Origin: Parelaphostrongylus tenuis
Taxonomy: Eukaryota; Nematoda; Chromadorea; Rhabditida; Metastrongylidae
Assembly (NCBI GenBank): GCA_019055375.1
Contig: JAHQIW010007102.1
Coordinates: 22,991-86,990, forward strand
Direction: 5' to 3'
DNA length: 64,000 nt
Shown here: piece by piece, positions 15,401 through 27,400 of the stretch
Layout: every line of letters begins with the position of its first letter
How positions within the stretch are numbered: position 1 is the first letter of the stretch
Program-made: the position numbers and the translations under genes
The notes under the pieces: generated by a model
The model's input: only the letters and a program-made list of their open reading frames with translations
Database searches by the model: none
What the model was told of the DNA's origin: nothing

Positions 15401-18400
15401 AGATCAAAAATGATTCATAAGATCGACTGTTTTCAAAACCTCGCAATAAACAGTCAAAATAATTCCAAAAAAAGGGAGGAGGCCGAAACGTCCGAAACAC
15501 CTGTATGGCCCTGGCGTACCAACCTCGTTTAGGCTTTAGACATTCTTTTTTTTGGAGTTATTTGGAATGTTTATTGCGAGGTTTTGAAAACAGTCGATCT
15601 CATGGGTCAATTTTGATCTAACAGCCGAAATCCATCGACTGAAAAGTGGTGATGGACCAGTATCATTGTACACTATGCCATCACCACATACACCTCACTC
15701 CACTGACGAGGAGACCGAAACCTGCGAAACACCGGTGTATGGCCCTGGTGTACCACCCTCGTTTAGGCTAAAAACATTCTTTTTTTTAAATTTATTCTGA
15801 ATGTCTATCACGAAGTTTCAAAAACAGTCGATTTAATGGATTAATTTTGGTCTACCAGCCAAATCCATCGACTGAAGGTGATGGACCAGTGTCATTGTAC
15901 ACTGTGCCATCACCACTTACACAAACGCCTCCCTCCTTGCTACAATGCAGGGCTTAATGTGGGGCGGCGGTCACTGACGAGGAGGCCGAAACCTCCGAAG
16001 CACCGGTGTATGGCCCTGGTGTACCAACCTCGTTTAGGCTAAAAACATTCTTTTTTTTTTGAAATTATTTTGAATGTTTATCACGAGGTTTCAAAAACAG
16101 TCGATTTAATGGATTTATTATTTTACTTTTGAAATAGTTTGATGTGAAGATTTTCGTTCGTAACCAACTGGAAGGAAAATCGAATTTTCAAAATCACTCA
16201 CGAATGCAGCAGCCGTGAACATCAACGACACATTTAAAGAAGGCATCATCTTCTGACAGACCAAATAGCAATTGTTCATTTGTTTTGACAAAAAAAAATA
16301 CATGTAATTAATTTGATAGAGCACCGAAAAGCAAAATTTCATCTAGGGTAATACATAAAAATTCTATCCTGTAGGCAAGAATTTATAGATTCAAGGACTT
16401 TTATTCATATCAAACTGAGACAAATTAATTCCACGATGGAACCTGCTGTTTCCGCACCATGCAGGTAAAATCAAACGCACCCTAAGTGTTAAGACTATGG
16501 TGAATATAAGGGAATTTTTATACGAAACATACTCATAAGAAAAGATATGTAAAATGACCTCTTGAGTGCGCTGTAGGAGCGGGAATAAAATAGTGTTTTA
16601 CACTTGGACATTTTCGTTGGACAGAGCTTTTCCCCATACTTCTAGCAATGATTCGATAGCTCAAATTTCGAAAATCGCTTACTTCCATAAAGGACTTCTT
16701 ATTACGCTGTAGATTCAGAAAGAGATTGTGTTCCGCACTCGGCGTGCATTTCTTGTCGGCTACAGTGTGTGAGTGGCTGTAATGCGATCACACTGTTGAT
16801 TAACCACGCAAAACGATTCACATGGGGCGTAGGACTTTTGTTATTGAATATAAGTTTTTCCTCCGCTAAAAAAAAATCCAGATGAAGTTTTGATATCAAG
16901 ATTCCCTCTATACGTTCTTATGCCTTTGATGCCTAGACTTAGGTTGCTTAGGCCCACGCTTAGTAGCGACTTTTTTGGATAAAATAAAACTGGAAAGCCC
17001 AGGCTCCTATACGAAAGAGCAAGGTTCTTTCTTTGACTAGATTACAATGCTAAGAACTTCTAAGAAACGAGGTGAAAGGTCTTAAATTCTTATATCAGAA
17101 ATACACGCGAAAACGCACCGAATGTGATTTCAATGTTACACCGTAATAAAAAGACTTTTTCTGAAAAGATTTGTCGTCGTAATTCTTTAGATTCAACTGT
17201 TGAATGGCTTTTAAACCTTTGAAAAATAGAAAATGCGTTTCTCCAAAAAGTGGAAATGGGTGCAGGTAGGGAAAGGTGCATCCTTTTTATAGAAAAGTTA
17301 TCACAGTTTACGAAAAACGGTTTGCGATTCTTAAGTGTTGAAAGAAATTATGGGTGTTATGCCTACATTCGTGTATCTATCAAAGACTAAAGACGATTCT
17401 AAGAGCTGAGTGAGATCTAGTTAGATGGAGAAACTTCTCAGCGTTCAAGAGATGTCTATAGAACAACGTGTTTTAGTTGTTAGCTTATGTAGAACTGTTG
17501 TGATAGATGAAATAAACAGGAGTTATAGGTGAAGCAATAAATTCAAAAGATGAGAGATTTATATGTTATACACAAAATTTAAGCGCTCTGCGCTGTTTGA
17601 TGAATTAAGCAATGTATCTTTAGGTTTATCGGCGTTGACATCACTCACTTTTTATTTTTTTCATTCCACCTACCGTTGCCCTTACCTTAATGGCTCGATG
17701 ACTACTTTTCTATGGTGTTAGCTTGGAGCGATACGTAATGCTCGTTAACCATCGCATTGTTTCTGATACGTACTGTACTAGAGGAGCTTGGAATTTGAGA
17801 GCTTAAAGAAGTTTGTTTCATTGTTGAAAGCTTGCATAAGTTTTAGACTGTGGTTTTAGTTTCAAATTTGTTTATAATCCAAATTCTCGAAGTACTGAAG
17901 GTAAAATTTGGATTTCTGAGCACTTAACGAGCTTAGCATCTGCAAATACGATAGTTACATAAGAGATCACAACTAAAGAAGAAACAAAAAACAATTTGTG
18001 GGCCTCAGAAAATAAAAATTCCATCCCGGTGGAGCATTAAATTCAAAGTGAATCTGATCCATTTTGAATTTATTCAAACGAACTTTGGATATTTCCATCA
18101 AATATATCTCCAAGTTTTCTACTTAGGTAGTTTTAGACCAATTTCATTTATTCTGTCTGGATTAATTTTACTTAAATTAATGAAATACATGGGGTATCGT
18201 TGCCGAGCGGTTGTGATACACGTCGCGAAACGAGAGCGAAACCCCCCTCCCGCCACCTAGAACTTTCCGGTTGTTAACGAACAAACGCCCTATGGAACGC
18301 CAGAGCCAGGCTATCCTCGAGATTGCAAGGATACGTGGTCAATCAGTGTTCTACGACGTTTAGGAATAAACGAAAAAAACGAATTGAATGCTAGAGTAGT

Positions 18401-21400
18401 GGATCCGCACAGCGAAAAAAACAGAAATACTGTGAAGACGGCGGATCAATTAAATGAAGATGTTTGTCAAAGCTTAACACTTCTGGATAGATTATGGTGG
18501 ACATCATTATACAGCAACCAATTCTTCGCGTGTCAAACAATGCATTAATTCACGTCAGGTCTTGTGCGTGAGCCTTTCATTAACACATTCATGACTGCGT
18601 GTACATTGTACTGCGTATTTTGAGTTCGCTAGATTTGGGAGTTTTTTGTAACACATGGTGAATATTCATAAGAAATCTAATCGAAATTTGATCAGATTAG
18701 GTGGTGAGGCAGGAAAAACGACATTTTGTGCACTTAGTAATTAGAAGCGCCTCTCTTTAGAAAAGCTCATCGTACAATTTGACCCTGCAATTGACTCATT
18801 TCACTTTACTGGTTATGATAAATCATGCCTACTACAAGGAATATACGGATATAAATATACATAAATAACTTCAATACAAGCTGGAAAACCGTTCCAAATG
18901 CTGAAAACAACGTGTTTGTATTTTGAATAATGAAACGCTCAGTAAATATTAGCATACTTGTCATTCATATCTCTAGAGTGACAGATTAAGGCGGTTTCTC
19001 TAATCTTCTCTCATTCGCAACCCCTCCTTCCCATTGGCCTTTTGTGTTGTGAACAACACTTGTCTATCATCGAGTTCAATAAAACGAAATAAAAGTGCGC
19101 AGTGTTGGACGGTACAAGAAAATGTCTTCTAATCATTTTTCGGTCGAAACTGAATTGATTTTAAATATTCATATAGCTCATTTTAGTTGCTGATATAGTC
19201 TTCGTCGTTTAGCTCTCTTCGTCGGACATATCATTACCGCATGCTTTATTATGCACAAACGCTCTTTGCATGCTCATTATCCAGCGTGGGGATTCTGAAT
19301 TAATGGCAAAGGTCTGCCTTCTGTCTATTTTTTTAAACTTTTTATGCTCTTTTTTGTGGAATTTAATGACCTTTTTACACTTATAATGAATATTTTTCAG
19401 GTGTGCAGTCTTCTCCAAAATCATCACTATGGTCCGAATTTGTTGCCATTGGTTTGCTCTTGCTTGGAGTCGTTATTGAAACAGACGAAAAATCCTGCAG
19501 CATTGCAAATTAAGTACAAAATTCTTAAAGTATTGTGAAACTGAAAATTTGTGAAACTTTTCACCTTGTGTTTAATTACCCGCTTATTTTGACCTTTTTT
19601 TGTGAGACGAAATATAATTTTTCCTCTCTTGGTACACAGAATTGCTTATGGAAGAAGAAAAGCACGATTCAACATATAGGGGATGACGATTTCCTCAAAT
19701 TCATCTTTGCCTTCCGCGATTAGCAAACCCGCGTTGGAAATTTGAGAACATATCATATCTGGAACCAAAAATTGCGTATTATAAGGATTTTTGTTAACGC
19801 TCAGAGCCATAAAGCATGCTTTATAAAGTAACATTTTGAGTGCTGAGGATACCAGAATAAAAATCCAGCGTTTATCGAAAATCATCATCGTCAAACATAT
19901 TGGGAAAGTTCACGTCGCAGTTTGTTGAAGCATTTGGTCATCTTTATTTGGAAATTTCATGTTATCAACGTTCGAAATTCCATCTTTTTGCATATTACAC
20001 TACTCGAAATTTATGTGTACGATTTCAGTAATTTTACGCACAATTCCAACACTTCCTGATGAACGACTTCGAACCGAAATACAGTGGACTGGAGCGTCTT
20101 TGGCCTTATCCCACTCACTCAGGGCTGATTTACCTCAAATTATGAGGTCTTTGCTTATTGATAAACAAAAATTGTTGGAGGGTAAGTCATACCTTTGAGA
20201 TATACCTTTTACATTCTTTGTTCATATATCATCTTTATCAGTCACTATATTATGGAGTTTATAGCATATATAGTCGATCATTTGTGATCTATGATACAAT
20301 TGATCACGTGGTGTATATTATTTAGAAGTTTTCGATGCTTAAATTTTAGGTGCATTGGTAACAATGGAGGGTCAGTTTCCATTGCCTGGTTTCAACGTTT
20401 CTAAGTGGAATTCTGTCGAATCGCCGCCCAGTAAAGTCAACGATACACAGATTTTTGTACAACGTAACTGTGCTATTATAGGGTATAAGATTTGTTGTTA
20501 TGAGCTTCATCGACTCTCATTGTATTTGTTACTTCATCACAATCAGTGTCATAGGGTAAATAAGGACCAACAATTGGAGATTACGTCTCGTACCGTGGTA
20601 GGAAAGCACTGCTGGACTTTGCATAACCACCGGATAGAGAGAAAAGAGTCGCGTAATGTGAATGCATGGCTGCAAAAAGAAGCACGCCGAGGACGCCGTT
20701 CGGGTAAACTGATTGCATTAATTGTTACTAATGGTTCTGTTTTTTGTTCACTCAAATGAACTCATCTTTCATTAACACCTAGTAATCGGCACGAATGGAT
20801 TTCCATTCACACGTGAGTAGACATAGTGACTGGTGTGAGTGAATATCCAAGGACACTTTTCAAAATTAAGCGATAGCTTATCAAACCAGTAGTGACGGGC
20901 ATCGGCTTTGGAAACTCCTATATAGTTAAGAATTTGTTGTCGAAGAAAAGTTTTTTAGCTAAGTTTGTACCACAGGAGAGACTTTGTTGAAAACGTGTCC
21001 AATATCACCGATATATAGTTTGTATATGTCTGCTTTCGGCCCAACACTACCTTGAGTGGTCGGTCAGCTCTCTCCTTCCTACTTCTATTTTGTGATTTCG
21101 ATTCTCACATCACCTCCGAATTGACTAGCAGCAAGTCCGATTAGAAGATCCGCTGTTGAAAAGAAATTTTTTGGAAACGACATCGTCAAGACTTGGAAGC
21201 ATCTTTATGGCCTCACGTCATCCTTGATCGGTCGTCAAACTGTTTTCATTTCTACTTTTGCTCTTTGATTTTGTTTCTAACGTCACCTCCAAATCATCTA
21301 GTAAGAAGTCCAACTCAAGGATCCGATGCCAAAAGAAATCACTTGGGAACGACATTGTTAAGACCTGAAAACGTCTTGCAAGGTTAGGTCAGGCATCTAA

Positions 21401-24400
21401 GAAAGACCAAATTGCACAGTTAACGGTAGGTCAGCCTCACTATTCCGCACACTGGGAGCTCATGTCTATGGCGTCCGGCGATGAGACAGTGGAGAGAGGC
21501 CACAAGATCACAGCATGTGCAGGGCCTCTCTGGAACCAGTCCTCTTAATCACACAAATAACCCGCATAGGGTTTGCTTTTTACTTTGCACATATAAAGTA
21601 AGAACATCTTCACTGACGGCAATCTGCGCGCACTATTTGAACCAGGAAACCACTTAGGATTCCAGGTGATTGCCGTAGAAGAAACGAAAGACAAGATGAC
21701 CAACATACGTCAACTGAACAACGGCTCGCTCGTAATCTGCGGGAATCAGTACTATGACGAAATGTCGGATGCGTAGACTTTGTCGTTCACCCGTCCATTA
21801 CCTATCTTGTCGAATTATACAAAATCCTCTACACTCGTGTAGCCATCCTACGACTTCAGCTAACGCGTCATAGGAAGTTCATTATCATCAACTGTTACTC
21901 ACCAACCGATACAGCTGATGAACACGAACTGGATTCTAATATTAGTTGGAGGAAGTTATTTGCAATGTTAGGGTATATCACAAATTCGTTGTCGGAAACT
22001 CAAATGCTCGAATAGGAAGGCCAACGAGGCGGAAATAGGATTGGAAAATCTGGATTAGGAGAAGAAAATGAAAATAGAGGCATTTTTGGAGGAGTGCTAA
22101 CTGCATCACGCCTTTCTGTTCCATGGAAATCAATTTCTTGAATGGAAAGAATATTGCTGCGGGACATGAGACTTGCCTAATGCACTACACCTCCCGAAAT
22201 GGATTATATATTTTCAAACAAAGTAATGCCTACCTGACACCCGCAGTCCCATCATTGTACTGAGATCCGATCACTGCCTTTTCGGCGAAGATACGATTCA
22301 GTCGTAAGCTGGTGAAGAATTCAAGTCATCGACCAAAAAGAAGTCAAGTTGTTTACGTCTACAACATTCTCAACGAAGTCCTATCCAACCATGACTGGCA
22401 GATTAAGGATAATCCAAGTGAATACTACTGCGAGGTTCTTTGTCGAAAGACTTAAAAGTCGTGCCGACGTGGCTTCAGTTCCTTATTCCAGAAGAGCCGA
22501 TCGCACCTTCTACACCCACGAGGAGCTGCTCAAAAAAAAAAAAAAGAAGAAGCTGAGGCTTTATCCTTATGCAACACATTTAGCACGGTGCGAACTTTCT
22601 GAGAGCTGGAGGCCATAATCTATATGCACTTCTGGCAGCACATACATCTTAGCTCCAAGAGGAAAAATACCAGACCAGTGGACGATTCCGCGCAAAGTCA
22701 TCCTCTACAAAAAGGGTGATTGAAAGGATCTTTGTAACTATAGTTCGATATGCTCATTGAACGTACTATGCAAACTCTTCACTGGGATATCCTTTCACGC
22801 ATATCAAGAACATTGGATGAGGCGCAAGCGGTTGAGCAAGCAGGCTTTCGACAGGGATTTTGCTGCATTCACCACATCTAAACCGTATCCGAGGGTCATT
22901 GAAGTCTGTGGAGACTATAACCTGACTTTGATCACAACTTTCCTCAACTATAAAGAATTATGCAATGGCGTCGAAACGGATGCAGTCCTATCAGCACTCG
23001 TTAATCAAGAAGTGAATCTGTCCTACATAAGAACTTCATCAGACTTATCGAAATTGCATCACAAAAAATACGGCTTTTTCATCGATCCTTAACCATGTCT
23101 ATTAACAAAGTAGTTCGAGAATGAGAAACCATATCATCAAAGCTGTTCATCGCCACTGTGCAGTATATTACGAAATCGCTCGATTGAACGGGATGAGCAT
23201 ACACATCGATGGTATTTCCCTGGCACACCTTCGTTTTCTGGGTAACATCGTCGTATTCTTAAAAAGAATTAATGAAGTAGAGACGATGTTCAAGGAACTC
23301 AACGAAATGGGAAAGAAGATCAGACTACGCATATGTCGCACGAAGACCCAGTTCGTGAAAAACCATCGGTGCAATGATGAATAAATCGAACTAAATGATT
23401 TTCCGATTACACAGACCACCTCGTAAGTACTTTGGGCGCTACTGAGTATGGAGAACAAAATAAGAGAAACTTTAAATACAGCAGCGTAGCTCGCATTCGG
23501 GCCTCTCATTTTTGATTTACCAGTTCTCCCAGCGCTCTGCTGTGAGCAGAGACGTGGGCTAACATTTCGACCACATCAAATTTATTGCAAACGACAGAGC
23601 GCTTGATGTCTTATTCATAAGCAGTCGGCATTCATAACATCTGGCCGGCTTTCGCAGTTCAGATTCTTTGAAATCTAACTCACCTCCGCGATCCAGGAGA
23701 GTATACATAAGTAGCGAAACAGATTTGGCGCTTATGCACTAAGATCAGATGACAACTAGACGGAACGAATTGTAGAGTGAACTCCACGAGAATACATCCG
23801 TCCCCGAGGACAACCACCTACACGTTGGGTGGACGTGTTCGTACGAAAAATCAATCAGCTATACTAGAAGCTGTCGATATTCAGTAGATTTTGGTATGAA
23901 ACTCGCAACAGTCGCCATGCTCAAATCAAACCACCCACTGTAGGCGTCAATCTCGAAAAGAAGAAACTAATGAAAATTGTGCTGTGGTGAATTGCGCACA
24001 ATTCGTGAAGACACACTGTCTAAATGTCAAGTATATGTTGCTACAACAACGTTGTTGCTTAGCTACGTGCTTTTTCCTCCAAAAATACTAGTCAGACTAT
24101 TTTGAAGGTATAGTAGGATACACATAAGAGTTTAGTGGGTTCATAGAGAACAGAAACCATCGAAACCCACTAAAATACATAGTAATGCCAAATCAGAACA
24201 AGCAATTAATGCGGAAGCATTTGCTTTGCTGTGACTAAGCCTGCATTGAAAAAACGAATATTAGTGAGTGCCTCAGATACACGGATTTCGGCGTAGGTCT
24301 CTGTGTGTTAATGATTTTAGAGAAATTAAATTAATCAGATGGTTTTCGAAACTTTCAGGTCAAGAGTCGTCTGGCATTCTTGGTGTGAAGGACGATCCAT

Positions 24401-27400
24401 TTGATGCGTTACCTAATTCGAACAAACCAGTATCTTCCAAAGCGGCGCCGGAGTGGATAACTATCGTAGAGAACAGTCGAAGACAGCCACAGCCACTTAA
24501 ATCAGTCCCGGCATCCACATCGAAACCAGCGCCATCGTGGTAACGTGTTCTTGGCAAATTTTCTCTTTAACGTTTATATTCTCTTAATAATAAAACTTAA
24601 GGTACCTGCCCATTTTGATTAACGGTGATACAAATCAGTCGTAAACAATTTATGATAATAACGTTTAGATACGATTCTTTGAAACGTTTTTCGCATTTAG
24701 TTTTTTGGATATTCTAATAGCAGTTCTTTCCTACTTAGTCTGAGTGAATGGCGATCATTTTCTGCAAGCCTTGGTTTTATACCAAATGTCTCAAACGTAC
24801 CATCCAATTTTTCTCGCGATCTGAAGCATCTTGACCAAACTGGTGCTAGGGAAGTGCATAAGGTTGGTTTTTTTTCAATAGTTCCCCATAAATTGAATCA
24901 AGTGAATTTATTCGGAAATGGTGTTTGTTTTTGAATCTTCACGAGAAATTGTTTGCGTTGAGTTACGAATTTTCCAAAAAGACTCTCATACAATTTTATG
25001 TGCTCCAAGTAAGATGCTACTAAGATTGCTGAGGCACCTAGATTAATGCTTCTTCTAGTCAGTTTGATTTTTCGAAAGTCATTTCCTATAGAGGGGCTTC
25101 TTCACTTGAGAAATCATTTGCGTTTTCATCTTATTGTATTATTATTCCCTCTGCCATGTGATTAGGATTCGGTACTTTTCCGTTATCCGTACCCATATCC
25201 AAACTCTTGCAAAAAGCACGTTATCTGCTTCTCTAAAGAGTTTTGGTAGTCATTCGATAGCTCAAATCTCGAGAGTTTCAATGGCCCACTCTATGAAAAG
25301 TTCTTTTTAGTGCACTGTAGCAAAAAAAATAAAACCATATCTCGTATTCGGCTGGTTTTCGTGTGTATTTGTTACTTACTTCAACTTTCTTTCCCGTTTC
25401 GCAAAGTTTCCTAGGCATTCTGTGTGGCAGTTGTAGAGAAACTGTAGAAAAAAAAATTGTTTTATCGTTCCATAGGCTTAAGCTTTCCATCTCTATTTTA
25501 CATCACCTAGTAACTAGCTAAGCGTAAGCCTAAGCAGCTTAAGCCTGCGCACGAAATGCATATGAACGTACAGAGGAAATCACAGTCATATGTTTTACCA
25601 CGAGTTTTCTCTAATCAAAGAAAAATGGTTTATTTCGGTTATCCGGGGACAAATGAGTATTCGAGTTCCTCACTCGGCAAGAATTTTTTAAAGGAGTGTT
25701 AATAACAAGTTGCACCCCACGTGTCTAATGCGTCAGGGCATCGATCGATCTCCCCGCGTTTCCCGCAGATTAGCCGCTAAACAGGCCACCGAATATGTGA
25801 ACATTGTTCTCGTGTGAAGCATAATTTTATTTTAGATTTTACAGCGTTATAGAAGGGTATTTTGAATAACCGACCACGTACCGCACTAGCCAAATATTTT
25901 TTTAGCATTCGAAAGATAATCAACACTCTTACGAAAAATGTCTCGTTCAGCTAATGAGGCCGAATATTCAGTTGTCCTAGGTTACCGAAAGAACCAAAAG
26001 GCTGTAAATTTTGTCACAAAAATCGCACGTCACAGGCGAACTGCGCTGCGCTACGAATTACAGCCACTCACACACCATAGCCGAGAAGAAATGCGCAACG
26101 ATTACGAAAACCAATCTTCCTTGGGCCGCTGCAGCTCATTAATAAGTCTTTCTAAAAGCTTAGTATACCATTGAAATTGTTGGGATCCAAGCTACCGAAT
26201 GATAGCGAAATGTCTAGGTTAAAAGCTTTGTTAAGCGAAAATGTCAGTGGAAAAATTATTTTATTTTAGTTTATCTTATTTTGCTACAGCTCATAAGGAA
26301 GTTCTATTGAAAAACCGACTATTGCATTGAAATCCTTGAGATTCAAGTTATTGACTGACTACTAAAACTCTAAAATAAGCAGGAAACTCGTTTTCCTAAA
26401 CGTTTTGAGAACGGGTGCGGGTAGCGGAAAAGTATTTATGATTCTTCTGAAGCAAATGTGATTTTGGCAACCGATCGGACCGTGAGATTGTGACTGATGT
26501 GATAGGTTGTTCTTGTTCGTGTAATAGCCTTCATAACGGTATACCTCTTGGGTGAAAAATTTATCAGACATAATATTCTTTTGGATATATCTCTAGTATA
26601 TACTTGATGTATATATGTATATGCAACTGTGTACAAATGTATATATGTGTATGTACATCCATACGCATATATACGTAAGCCCATATATGGATATGTCTGA
26701 ACATGCATACACACGTACATTTGTGTATATGTACAATTGTATATACACGAATACAACATATGTGTGTAATGTATGTGTGTGCATATATATCCGTATGTGC
26801 GCATGTGCATATCTATGTTTACATATATGAGCATATGAATATATGTATATATGTGTACACATGCATACATGTACATATGGGAACCGAGTGGCTAGTTATA
26901 CTCGACGCGGGTTGCCCACCCATCCTGTAATCAATAGGGAACGCCCTGCGGAACGTCCCAGCCTCGATATCCTCGAGATTGCAAAGGGATGTGCTCAACA
27001 AGTATTCTACGACGTCTTGAAGAAGACAAATATTCAATCAAGCGATGAAACGCGACGAGACGAATTGAATGCTAGAAGTACTGGAATCTACACATCAGTG
27101 CAGCAAAGAAAAAAATCATGATACGGATCAAATAAAGTGATTATACACATGTAAACATATATACATACATAGATACATACATGCATAAATACATACATGC
27201 GTACATACATGTACACTTGAGTATATATAGACATGAATATGCTCACATATATGAACGTATACACATAAATACATGTACATATGTAAACGTACTTATGTTC
27301 ATATATCATATATGTATATTATGTACATGCATACATACATATATACATGTACACTTAAGTATATAAGACATGAATATGTGCACATATATGCACGTATACA

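Larger units (their letters stand above)
13590..16560. mobile_element. Composite inverted-repeat element with outer arms ~2.4 kb apart
   Basis: 13590-13870 and 16300-16560 are inverted copies. For example 'ctataaattcttgcctacaggatagaatttttatg' at about 13783-13816 recurs as its reverse complement at about 16360-16395, and GAAATTTTGCTTTTCGGTGC-type sequence pairs likewise. Inside lie a family D fragment (13905-14115), unrecognised sequence (14120-15190) and the family B array (15190-16115). All of this is in the 6 kb RalGAP intron 13416-19400. No transposase frame was seen. Confidence 0.6.
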
